A stretch of 6,534 nucleotides of DNA from Brevundimonas sp. (GCA_024711185.1 JANJTI010000081.1:1-6534); one strand, 5' to 3'. Numbered from the stretch's first letter, positions 1-6,017 are shown. A program made the numbers and translations. Notes: generated from the letters alone by a model not told the origin.

Positions 1-117
1 TGCAATGTCATGGACGGCATGTTCGAGGGCCGCCGCCACATCGCGGCGGCCACGCCCGAGGCTGCCATCCGGGCGGTGGAGACCGCGCGGGCGGGGGCCG
101 AGGTCGTCGGCGCCTGA
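1..117 (+). CDS. 3' end of an unidentified gene (C-terminal 38 residues)
   Basis: An open frame enters from the left edge and ends at a TGA at 115-117. It reads CNVMDGMFEGRRH at its start and ends ETARAGAEVVGA. All but two of its 38 codons (AAT and GCT) end in G or C, which marks it as the real coding frame in this GC-rich genome. The tail looks like an amphipathic Ala/Glu/Arg helix closing a soluble protein. I do not recognise the family, and the catalytic part, if any, lies outside the window. It runs tail to tail with prfC, with 12 bp between the stop codons, so it is not in an operon with any gene seen here. Confidence 0.7.
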   Translation, partial: CNVMDGMFEGRRHIAAATPEAAIRAVETARAGAEVVGA

Positions 118-129
118 AGGGCTCGCGGT

Positions 130-1761
130 TCAGCCGCGCTCCCGGGTCTTCATGAACCGCACCTTCGGGAAACGCTCCCCGACGTAGCCCGTCTCCCAGC
201 TCGACTTGGCGAGGAACACCGGCTGGTCGTCGATGTCGCGGGCCATCTGCGGCCGGTACTTGCCGGCGAAATCGTCGAGGTCGGCCTTGTCGCCCCCGAT
301 CCACCGCGCCTCCGCATACGGGCTCGGCTCGAAGACGACTTCGAGGCCGTATTCCTCGCCCAGCCGGTCGGCCATGACCTCGAACTGCAGCTGGCCGACG
401 GCGCCGACGATGAAATCCGAGCCGAGTTCGGGCCGGAACAGCTGGGTGACCCCCTCTTCGGCGAGACCCTCCAGCGCCTTCTTCAGGTGCTTGGCCTTGA
501 GCGGGTCCTTGACCCGCACCCGCTGCAGGATTTCCGGGGCGAAATTGGGCAGGCCGGCGAAGCGGATCAGGCCGCTCTCCGACAGGCTGTCGCCGACGCG
601 CAGGACGCCGTGGTTGGGGATGCCGATGACGTCGCCAGCGAAGGCGTCTTCGGCCAGTTCGCGGTCCGAAGCGAAAAACATGATCGGGGCGTTCACCGAC
701 AGCTGCTTGCCGGTGTTCTGGACCTTCAGCTTCATGCCGCGGCGGAACTGGCCCGAGGCCATGCGGAACATGGCGATGCGGTCGCGGTGGTTGGGGTCCA
801 TGTTGGCCTGGACCTTGAACACGAAGCCGGTGACCTCGGCCGAACCGGGATCGACGCTCACATCCTCCGGGGCAGGGGCGTTGCGGGTTTCGGGCGGCGC
901 CTCCTTGCGGGCCTTCATCACCTTGGGGGCCGGGGCCCAGTCGCCGATCGCCTTGAGGAGTTGCTCGATGCCGAAGTGGCGCAGGGCCGAGCCCCACAGC
1001 ACCGGGGTCAGGTGCCCCTCGAGGAAGGCCTCGCGATCGAAGGGCTTGTAGCCGCCCTCGACCAGCTCCAGCGCCTCGGCCAGGTCGGCCTGCTCACGGC
1101 CTTCGAAATGGACGGCGGCGTCCGCCAGGGGCAGGGGCTCGCCGTGCTCGGGGTCCTCGTCCGAGCCGGCGGCCTTGCGGACGTAGGGCTGGAACCGGCC
1201 CGTGCCGATCTCCACCATCCCCCGCAGACGATTGCCGCTCTCGGCCGGCCACCAGATCGGGGCGGGGTCGAGCTGCAGCCGGCTGGCGATGTCGTCCAGC
1301 AGGGCCATCGGGTCCTGGGCCTCGCGGTCCAGCTTGTTGATGAAGGTGATGATCGGGATGTCGCGCAGGCGGCAGACCTCGAACAGCTTCAGCGTCTGCG
1401 GCTCGATGCCCTTGGCGGCGTCCAGCACCATGATCGCGCAGTCGGCCGCGGTCAGGGTGCGGTAGGTGTCCTCGGAGAAGTCCTCGTGGCCCGGCGTGTC
1501 CAGCAGGTTGAACATCTTGCCGTCGTGCTCGAACGTCATCACCGAGGCCGAGACCGAGATGCCGCGCTCCTTCTCGATCTTCATCCAGTCGGAGCGGGTG
1601 CGGCGGTTCTCGCCGCGCGCGCGCACGGCCCCGGCGGCGCGGATCGCTCCGCCGGCCAGCAGGATGTGCTCGGTCAGCGTCGTCTTGCCCGCGTCGGGGT
1701 GCGCGATGATGGCGAAGGTGCGGCGGCGGCCGGCCTCCTGCTGGAGCGTGAGTTTCGACAT
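130..1761 (-). CDS. prfC: Peptide chain release factor 3 (RF3), translational GTPase
   Basis: RF3 is the cytoplasmic class II release factor that uses GTP to remove RF1 or RF2 from the ribosome after peptide release. The 543-residue product is close to the 529 residues of E. coli RF3. The GTPase motifs are in order: P-loop HPDAGKTT (21-28), the switch I region with SDWMKIEKERGISV (57-70), DTPGH (88-92), NKLD (142-145) and a G5-like GSAL (257-260). RF3-specific stretches follow, including TGFVFKVQANMDPNHRDR (311-328), a later IPNHGVLRVGD and VGAVGQLQFEV. RF3 differs from EF-G in lacking the last domains, and the length here fits that. The ATG at 1761 has a good ribosome site on its strand, AGGGA seven bases upstream. 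The stop is TGA at 130-132. A repeat array with strong hairpins begins 13 bp upstream of the start codon. The gene looks intact and normal. Confidence 0.97.
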   Translation of the reverse strand: MSKLTLQQEAGRRRTFAIIAHPDAGKTTLTEHILLAGGAIRAAGAVRARGENRRTRSDWMKIEKERGISVSASVMTFEHDGKMFNLLDTPGHEDFSEDTYRTLTAADCAIMVLDAAKGIEPQTLKLFEVCRLRDIPIITFINKLDREAQDPMALLDDIASRLQLDPAPIWWPAESGNRLRGMVEIGTGRFQPYVRKAAGSDEDPEHGEPLPLADAAVHFEGREQADLAEALELVEGGYKPFDREAFLEGHLTPVLWGSALRHFGIEQLLKAIGDWAPAPKVMKARKEAPPETRNAPAPEDVSVDPGSAEVTGFVFKVQANMDPNHRDRIAMFRMASGQFRRGMKLKVQNTGKQLSVNAPIMFFASDRELAEDAFAGDVIGIPNHGVLRVGDSLSESGLIRFAGLPNFAPEILQRVRVKDPLKAKHLKKALEGLAEEGVTQLFRPELGSDFIVGAVGQLQFEVMADRLGEEYGLEVVFEPSPYAEARWIGGDKADLDDFAGKYRPQMARDIDDQPVFLAKSSWETGYVGERFPKVRFMKTRERG

Positions 1762-1768
1762 GTTCGGA

Positions 1769-1773
1769 TCCCT
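1769..1773 (-). promoter_or_regulatory. Ribosome binding site of prfC, abutting a hairpin
   Basis: On the minus strand AGGGA lies seven bases before the prfC ATG. The outermost base pair of the first repeat hairpin (1774-1797) is directly next to it, so a stable stem would stack against the ribosome site in the mRNA if transcription starts further upstream. Confidence 0.7.
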
Positions 1774-1908
1774 GGGCCGCGCGACCTAGCGCGGCCCGGC
1801 GGAAAAGTCACCGATGCGAGGGCTAGCGCCCTCGCAGAGGGGGCCGCGCGACCTGGCGCGGCCCGGCGGAAAAGTCACCGATGCGAGGGCGGAGCGCCCT
1901 CGCAGAAG
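1774..1908. repeat. Tandem pair of 67/68-bp double-hairpin repeats
   Basis: Unit 1 (1774-1840) and unit 2 (1841-1908) are direct repeats that differ at only about four positions. Each unit has two perfect stem-loops. Stem A pairs GGGCCGCGC with GCGCGGCCC (1774-1782 with 1789-1797, and 1841-1849 with 1856-1864; 9 bp, 6-nt loop). Stem B pairs TGCGAGGGC with GCCCTCGCA (1815-1823 with 1828-1836, and 1882-1890 with 1896-1904; 9 bp, loop of 4 or 5). The linker between A and B is identical in both units, GGCGGAAAAGTCACCGA (1798-1814 and 1865-1881). All differences fall in loops or in the spacer after stem B; no stem base differs. The organisation resembles REP-like or Caulobacter-type intergenic repeat elements, but I cannot confirm membership of a named family. 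A transcribed structured leader of prfC is another reading. Confidence 0.9.
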
Positions 1909-1975
1909 GGGCCGCGCGACCTGGCGCGAAAGCGCGACAAAGTCACCCGGGGGCGAATATCCCCTCGCAACGAAG
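1909..1975. repeat. Diverged third copy of the hairpin repeat
   Basis: The first 20 bases match units 1 and 2, the AAAGTCACC core of the linker is kept (1939-1947), and CCCTCGCA is kept near the end, so this is a third unit in register at 67 bp. The right arm of stem A is changed: after GCGCG it reads AAAGCGCG. This creates a short alternative hairpin, GCGC-GAAA-GCGC (1924-1935), with a GNRA-type tetraloop. Stem B is replaced by a weaker GGGG/CCCC pairing (1950-1953 with 1961-1964). This is either a decayed copy or a variant subtype. Confidence 0.75.
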
Positions 1976-1983
1976 GGTCTTTG

Positions 1984-1988
1984 GAGTC
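1984..1988. promoter_or_regulatory. GAGTC, a possible CcrM (GANTC) methylation site
   Basis: CcrM methylates the adenine of GANTC in Caulobacterales and other alphaproteobacteria. This is the only such site in the 298-bp intergenic region and lies just after the repeat array. GANTC also occurs by chance in coding sequence here, for example at 3627-3631 and 3661-3665, so a regulatory role is only a possibility. Confidence 0.25.
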
Positions 1989-1992
1989 ATTG

Positions 1993-2006
1993 TCGCCTGC
2001 AGGCGA
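1993..2006. repeat. Perfect 14-bp palindrome TCGCCTGCAGGCGA
   Basis: The sequence is its own reverse complement with no spacer. It lies 54 bp upstream of the small gene at 2060, in the divergent intergenic region. A spacerless palindrome suits a site bound by a dimeric protein better than an RNA hairpin. No other copy is visible in the window. Confidence 0.5.
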
Positions 2007-2059
2007 GACGACCCGGTCACGCCAGGCCGGGCGCCGCCTGAGGAAACGCAGGAACGGCC

Positions 2060-2194
2060 ATGGTCCTTCACACCCCCCTCGAGCCCCCGCCCGCCCGCGA
2101 CGGACCGCATCCGGCGATCAGCCTGCTGGTCGGCTTCGGCGTCATCGTCGCCGGCGCGCTGATCGTGCACGTGGCCTTCAACGCCCTGCTGTAG
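2060..2194 (+). CDS. Small single-span membrane protein, 44 residues, unknown function
   Basis: ATG at 2060 and TAG at 2192-2194 enclose 44 codons. A strong ribosome site, AGGA at 2050-2053, lies six bases before the start. All but three codons end in G or C (the exceptions are CTT, GGA and CAT), as in the neighbouring genes. The N-terminus is polar and proline-rich (residues 5-18, with PLEPPPARDGPHP). Residues 19-44 form one hydrophobic helix containing SLLVGFGVIVAGALIVHVAF, with little after it, so the protein should sit in the inner membrane with its tail in or just past the bilayer. There is no signal-peptidase site that I would trust. It converges on the first peptidase gene with a 9-bp gap and diverges from prfC. 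I do not recognise a family. A short signal anchor or a subunit of a larger membrane complex are both possible. Confidence 0.75.
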   Translation: MVLHTPLEPPPARDGPHPAISLLVGFGVIVAGALIVHVAFNALL

Positions 2195-2203
2195 CCGCAG
2201 GCC

Positions 2204-3760
2204 TCAGGATCCGCCGGCCGGAGGATCCGCCGCGTCGTCCGGCCCTTCACCGAGGTCCGCGGGGTCGGATGCCATCTCGAGCGCGAGTTCCCCGGGCGTC
2301 GTCTGACGGGCGTAGGCCCTTTCCAGCAACTGCGTCGCGGACTCGGCCGCGCCTCCGCCGTGCGATGCGTTGGCGAGAGGCGCCAGGATGGGGACGGCCG
2401 TGTCGAACTCGCCGGCCGCCAGAAGGGCATGGGCGTAGCCGAGACGGATGGAGGGGAGCTGGGGCGCGATGGAGAAGGCGAGGTCCCAGGTCAGCAGGTC
2501 GTTCTCGGTCGGATAGTCGGGCGCGACCTCGCGCGTTCGGGCCAGCATCTGGAGCGTGTAGTACTGGTTCGGGTCCGCCTGGTAGGCGCGGGCCAGATAG
2601 CCCTGGGCCCGCACGAGGTGAGCGATGTCCTGGTCGATGTCCTCCTCGGCGAGGCGGAGGTAGCGACTGGCCATCAGCTGCAGGGCCTCGACGTTGCGCG
2701 GCTCCAGCTCCAGCAGGCGGGTCAGCACCGCCTCGCCGGCCTCGGGGTCGCCGAAGTGCAGTTCGGCGTGGCCGAGTTGCAGCATGGCGAAGGGATCGTC
2801 GGGATGACGGGCGGCCAGCCGCCGGACCAGCTGCGCCGTCTCGTCCCGCTTGTCCTCCTCGACACCGACCTTCAGCCGCTGGCCGATGAGCAGGAGGTCG
2901 TCGGCCGAGCGCGGCAGGCGCGTGACGGTGATCTCGGGCTGCGGAAAGTCGGCGCGGTAGGTGGTGATGTTGAGCCGGCGATAGCCGCGGAGCTCGCGGC
3001 GAAGGTCTGAAAGCGACAGACCCGTCGCCCGCTGCATGGCCTCCACCGGATGGCCGCCGGTTTCGAGGTCGCGGATGTAGGCCGCCAGCTGCTGCCGGCG
3101 GGCGTCGTCGCTCATGAACCAGTGGGTGAGCAGCCAGGCCAGCGGATAGTAGGTCTCGGCGTGGCCCCCGCGCCGCACCTCGCCGGGGCGCTTGGTCAGC
3201 AAATCCTCGAGCGGAATCCATGTCGCGCCGAACAGGGCGGCCACACGGCCCTCGTTGTAGCCCCCGACCGCCACGGACTCGGGCCGGATCTCGGCGGTCA
3301 TGAAATACTCGGCCAGCCCTTCGACGAGCCAGCCCGGATAGGTAGAGGTCGCGCCGATCTGGAAGCTGAAGTGGTGGAAATATTCGTGGAGCAGGAAGTC
3401 CTGCTCGCTGTCCTGGATCGCCGCGGCGAAGATGTCCTCGCCCGTCGGGAAGTAGGTGCCGGCCACGTGTGGACCGGTTGAAGGATGGATGTCGACCAGG
3501 CCGGATCGGCTGGCGACGAGGTAGATCGGCAGCTTGCGGGAGGCCGGCCGGTCCAGCGGCAGCCCCATGCGGGCCCGCAGCAGGTAGTCGTATATCTCGA
3601 GATTGCGCACGTAGCGGCGGAGGGCCGACTCGCTGCCACGCGAGTAGACGACGAAGTTGGGACTCTCCGCCCGACGCCATTCGGCCTGCCCCGGCGTCGC
3701 CACCGCGCAGGTGAACAGCGCGAGCGCCGTCGCCGCCAGATTGCGGATGGTCATTTTCAT
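2204..3760 (-). CDS. Exported gluzincin-type metallopeptidase-like protein with TPR-like C-terminus (paralogue 1)
   Basis: The 518-residue product starts with a Sec signal peptide (basic MKMTIRN, hydrophobic core to about 22, probable cleavage after GQA at 26). The mature protein begins EWRRAESPNFVVY. Zinc-site residues are visible: HEYFH (125-129), followed by WLVEGLAEYF, with Glu147 as the likely third ligand. This is the HExxH plus EG(L/F)AEY pattern of the peptidase MA / DUF1570-like families. Residues 203-263 are helical with YYPLAWLLTHWFMS. Residues about 305-465 look like TPR-type helical pairs (for example ALQLMASRYLRLAEED and AQGYLARAYQADPNQ), a part that usually binds proteins. The tail is acidic and rich in Pro and Gly. 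The ATG at 3760 has GAGGGGGA just upstream; the ATG two codons later is less well placed. The gene follows its paralogue by 49 bp in the same direction, which suggests one operon. Cys18 is not in a good lipobox. The likely location is the periplasm. The substrate is unknown and peptidase activity is inferred from motifs only. Confidence 0.88.
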   Translation of the reverse strand: MKMTIRNLAATALALFTCAVATPGQAEWRRAESPNFVVYSRGSESALRRYVRNLEIYDYLLRARMGLPLDRPASRKLPIYLVASRSGLVDIHPSTGPHVAGTYFPTGEDIFAAAIQDSEQDFLLHEYFHHFSFQIGATSTYPGWLVEGLAEYFMTAEIRPESVAVGGYNEGRVAALFGATWIPLEDLLTKRPGEVRRGGHAETYYPLAWLLTHWFMSDDARRQQLAAYIRDLETGGHPVEAMQRATGLSLSDLRRELRGYRRLNITTYRADFPQPEITVTRLPRSADDLLLIGQRLKVGVEEDKRDETAQLVRRLAARHPDDPFAMLQLGHAELHFGDPEAGEAVLTRLLELEPRNVEALQLMASRYLRLAEEDIDQDIAHLVRAQGYLARAYQADPNQYYTLQMLARTREVAPDYPTENDLLTWDLAFSIAPQLPSIRLGYAHALLAAGEFDTAVPILAPLANASHGGGAAESATQLLERAYARQTTPGELALEMASDPADLGEGPDDAADPPAGGS

Positions 3761-3765
3761 CGGCG

Positions 3766-3784
3766 TCCCCCTCGCTGGCGGGGA
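3766..3784 (-). promoter_or_regulatory. Possible hairpin covering the ribosome site of paralogue 1
   Basis: On the minus strand TCCCC (3780-3784) can pair with GGGGA (3766-3770) around a 9-nt loop. The right arm is the purine-rich ribosome site of the gene starting at 3760. The stem is only 5 bp but four of the pairs are G-C. It lies in the 49-bp gap between the two peptidase genes, so it could tune translation of the second gene of the operon. Chance pairing of G and C runs is also plausible. Confidence 0.25.
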
Positions 3785-3809
3785 GAATACCGCCTCGGGT
3801 TGTGCGGGT

Positions 3810-5444
3810 TCAAGCGTCGGGAGTGGGATTGTCCGCCTCGCCGGCCCCCGCCGCGGCCTGGTCGGCCTCGGGCGGAGCGTCGTCCACGGCGGTCGTCTCG
3901 CCGAGCGCCGTGGCGATCATCTGCCGGGCCTGGCGGGTGTAACGGCTGCGGTGCGGGCTGTTCGCGACCGGGCGCAGGGTGATCACCGCGGCCTCGGCAA
4001 GGGCCCGGGACATGTAGGCGGCCCCCAGCCGGAGGCGGACATCGAAGGACTGCGGCGCCAGGGCGCGGGCCGTCTCCAGCGTGGTCAGGTCGTTGTCGTT
4101 GGGATAACCGGCTTCGTGCCGGCGGACGTCGTTGATGGCGAGGTAGGTGCGGAAGTCGAGCGGGTCGATCTCGTAGGAGCGGGAGAGGTGGCCCAGCGCG
4201 GCCCGCCGACGCCCGGCTGCCGCCGAGGGAGCGGCCTCCTTCTCCGCCATGTCCAGCAGAATGGATCCGGCCAGTCGCAAGGCGACGGCGTCGTCCGACC
4301 CCTCGGCGACGAGGGGCTCGAGGGCGGTGAAGGCGGCGTCGAGGTCGCCGGTCAACCGGTGGGCGCGGGCCTCGACCAAGGCCGCCATGCGTTCGCCGCG
4401 ATGGCGGCCGGCGGCGGCGAGGGCGCTGCGGATGAGTTCCGCCCGGAATTCAGCCTCTTCGCGGGCCTCCCGCGCCTTCTGGGCGTCCGATTTCCGCGTC
4501 GCGCCGTCGTCGTCCGCCGGTTCCACCTTGACCGGCTCCCGGTCGAGACGCAGGTCCAGCCAGGCCATCTCGCTCTCCGGGCGGGAGAGGGAGGTCACCG
4601 CCACCGCCGGCTCCGGGAGGTCGAGCTGCGGCGTCAGGATGTTGATCGGGCCCGACACGTACATCCGGATGTCATGCTGCAACTGTTCGGGGGTTCGCCC
4701 CGTGGCCGCCTGCATCGCCTCTACCGAATTCTCGCCTCGCACGACGGCGGCCAGATACTGGCCGAGCATGCGGGTGCGCTCCGGGGTGCTCATGAAGTAG
4801 TGCGTCATGGCCCACGCCTGGGCGTAGTACAGGTAAGCGGGGTAGCGGCCCGAGGCCGTGTAGCGCCAGGTCAGCACGTCCTCCATTCGCGCCCAGCTGT
4901 TGGCGCCGAGGGTGAGCGCCTGGATGCGGCCGGGGTGGTGACGACCGAACTGGACGCGGTCGGGCCGGACGTCGGCGGTGGAATAGTATTCCGCGAAGCC
5001 CTCCACGAACCACGACGGATAGGCGTTGGCCCGCATCTGGAACATGAAATGGTGGGCGTATTCGTGGAACATCACCACGTCGCCGCTCACCGCGTCGGTG
5101 TCGACCACGGCATGGATGCGGCCGCTGTTCGGGGAGTAATAGCCGGCGACGGAGCCGCCGATGCCGGGGTAGGCCCGCTCCATGTCGCGCCGCCCGTCGG
5201 CCAGAAAGATCTCGAGCTTCGGAATCTGGTGGTCGACCTCGATCGGGTAGTAGGCGCGCAGGAAGGAATCGAACCGCTCGATCTTCTGGGCGTAGCGGCG
5301 GATCGTCTGCTCCGGAACGTCGCCGTAGATGATGAAGTGCGCCGTCTCGGCGCGTTTCCATTCGGCGGCCGCGGGACCCGCCGCCAGGCCTGCAAGCAAC
5401 GCCACGGCCAGGGCGGCGGTCTTCAGGATCGATCCGATGGTCAT
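3810..5444 (-). CDS. Exported gluzincin-type metallopeptidase-like protein with TPR-like C-terminus (paralogue 2)
   Basis: I place the start at the ATG at 5444, giving 544 residues, because GGGGGAG lies six bases before it. The frame could begin at a TTG at 5459, but that codon runs into the ribosome site. A Sec signal peptide covers residues 1-27 (AAGPAAA before EWKRAETAHFIIY). HEYAH is at 127-131 and WFVEGFAEYY follows, with Glu148 as the probable third zinc ligand. The protein matches its neighbour through the N-terminal domain, zinc site and YYAQAWAMTHYFMS helix. Between the peptidase domain and the helical repeats it carries an extra highly charged segment (about 301-335, with ARKSD-like and KAREAREEAEFRAE stretches), probably a linker or short coiled coil. 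TPR-like helices span about 350-497, and the acidic, Ala/Pro-rich tail resembles that of paralogue 1. It is the first gene of a probable two-gene operon. Periplasmic location is inferred; the target is unknown. Confidence 0.88.
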   Translation of the reverse strand: MTIGSILKTAALAVALLAGLAAGPAAAEWKRAETAHFIIYGDVPEQTIRRYAQKIERFDSFLRAYYPIEVDHQIPKLEIFLADGRRDMERAYPGIGGSVAGYYSPNSGRIHAVVDTDAVSGDVVMFHEYAHHFMFQMRANAYPSWFVEGFAEYYSTADVRPDRVQFGRHHPGRIQALTLGANSWARMEDVLTWRYTASGRYPAYLYYAQAWAMTHYFMSTPERTRMLGQYLAAVVRGENSVEAMQAATGRTPEQLQHDIRMYVSGPINILTPQLDLPEPAVAVTSLSRPESEMAWLDLRLDREPVKVEPADDDGATRKSDAQKAREAREEAEFRAELIRSALAAAGRHRGERMAALVEARAHRLTGDLDAAFTALEPLVAEGSDDAVALRLAGSILLDMAEKEAAPSAAAGRRRAALGHLSRSYEIDPLDFRTYLAINDVRRHEAGYPNDNDLTTLETARALAPQSFDVRLRLGAAYMSRALAEAAVITLRPVANSPHRSRYTRQARQMIATALGETTAVDDAPPEADQAAAGAGEADNPTPDA

Positions 5445-5633
5445 GAGCGACTCCCCCAAGTCTCCCCCACCCTAACGGCCGGCGGGACCGCAACTCAAGC
5501 GCGACCGTCCGGTCCCTCGACGGGCCTGGGCTGGTCGGAGTTCCTTAACCGCGTTCGGGAACGGAACCGCAAGCGCCTGCCGCTAGGGTGGCTTCAACGG
5601 GCCGCCATGAGCCCGGCGATGGCAGGTGCCCCG
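5445..5633. promoter_or_regulatory. Divergent intergenic region of paralogue 2 and the 126-residue hypothetical gene
   Basis: About 190 bp must hold promoters for both directions. On the minus strand a TTGAGT (5493-5498) lies 17 bp before a TTAGGG (5470-5475); the first is a fair -35, the second a poor -10. A GACTC (GANTC type) at 5449-5453 overlaps the ribosome site of paralogue 2. TTAACC at 5545-5550 resembles half of a CtrA site but lacks the second half at the proper distance. The region contains no tandem repeats like those near prfC. Confidence 0.35.
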
Positions 5634-6014
5634 ATGCTGTTTCTGTTGAACGACGTGGTGTTCGATCTGGACGAGACCTGCCCGGTCACGCCCGGAGACG
5701 CGCGTCGCTTCGACAGCCTCGGCCTCGACTATGTTCTGGAGCTGGGCTGCGAACTGTTCGCCGAGGACCCGCTGCTGCATCGCAACGATCCGCAGCGCGC
5801 CCGCCGGCTGGCCTGGCTGATCCACGACCGTTCGCCGGAGGTGAACGCCGCCCTCTTCGCCGCTCCGGCGGCCGGGTGCGCGCCCGAGCTGGTGGAGCCC
5901 CAGTTCTGCGCCCTGCCCACCCCGGTGATGCGCCAGCTCCAGAGCCGGGCCTCGAAGGGCCGGCTGGACGCCGCGTCCGCCGACCGGGCCGTGTGGATGC
6001 GGCTGGCGGCCTGA
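5634..6014 (+). CDS. Hypothetical protein, 126 residues, soluble
   Basis: The frame ends at TGA 6012-6014. Three in-frame ATGs are possible (5607, 5619, 5634). I prefer 5634 because AGGTG (5624-5628) lies five bases upstream, while codons before it (GCA GGT) do not follow the G/C-ending pattern of the gene. The product begins MLFLLNDVVFDLDE and ends ADRAVWMRLAA. It is predicted soluble, mostly helical, with three cysteines (Cys15, Cys39, Cys82 and a fourth at 92 if counted in GCAPELVEPQFC), a helix with ARRLAWLIHD (56-65), and no signal peptide or membrane span. I do not recognise a named family and no catalytic motif is evident. It is transcribed away from the peptidase operon and converges with the DUF1491 gene, with only three bases between the stops. 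Confidence 0.8.
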   Translation: MLFLLNDVVFDLDETCPVTPGDARRFDSLGLDYVLELGCELFAEDPLLHRNDPQRARRLAWLIHDRSPEVNAALFAAPAAGCAPELVEPQFCALPTPVMRQLQSRASKGRLDAASADRAVWMRLAA

Positions 6015-6017
6015 GGC

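Larger units (their letters stand above)
1762..2059. other. 298-bp intergenic region between divergent prfC and the small membrane gene
   Basis: No convincing coding frame is present. The translations that run through it are shadows: the same Ala/Arg/Gly-rich peptide recurs because the DNA itself is repeated. The region contains, from the prfC side, the prfC ribosome site (1769-1773), two near-identical 67/68-bp hairpin repeats, a diverged third copy, a GAGTC site, a 14-bp palindrome, a weak CAGGC/GCCTG hairpin (2023-2027 with 2036-2040) and the ribosome site of the small gene at 2060. It must also carry the promoters for both divergent genes, but I cannot see a clear -35/-10 pair. Confidence 0.85.

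Noticed and set aside
124..138. CGCGG-TTCAG-CCGCG hairpin between the first gene and prfC as a shared terminator
   Set aside because: The stem is only 5 bp, overlaps the prfC stop codon and has no T run on either side.
8..997. 329-codon minus-strand open frame overlapping prfC
   Set aside because: It is another frame of the same strand as prfC, with low-complexity Arg/Pro/Gly composition and no family features.
1774..1975. CRISPR array
   Set aside because: The units are contiguous with no variable spacers of constant length, and no cas genes are present.
1814..2162. Short plus-strand frames through the repeat region
   Set aside because: Their repeated Ala/Arg/Gly peptides simply mirror the DNA repeat; there are no ribosome sites and different units fall in different frames.
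2208..2229. GGATCC...GGATCC inverted arrangement as a terminator after the small gene
   Set aside because: It lies within the end of the peptidase coding sequence, encodes its Gly/Pro tail, and has no T run.
487..2889. 800-codon plus-strand open frame antisense to prfC and the first peptidase
   Set aside because: It crosses the repeat array and is antisense to genes with clear protein families. Its composition is Arg/Gly/Ala-rich, as expected of a shadow frame in GC-rich DNA.
5540..5567. GTTC repeats and TTAACC as LexA or CtrA sites
   Set aside because: The two GTTC elements are 9 bp apart, not the 7 expected for an alphaproteobacterial LexA site, and TTAACC has no partner half-site at CtrA spacing.
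3657..6014. 785-codon plus-strand open frame that ends with the 126-residue protein
   Set aside because: Only the part from 5634 is supported by a ribosome site and codon pattern. The rest is antisense to paralogue 2 and is a shadow that happens to be in frame.
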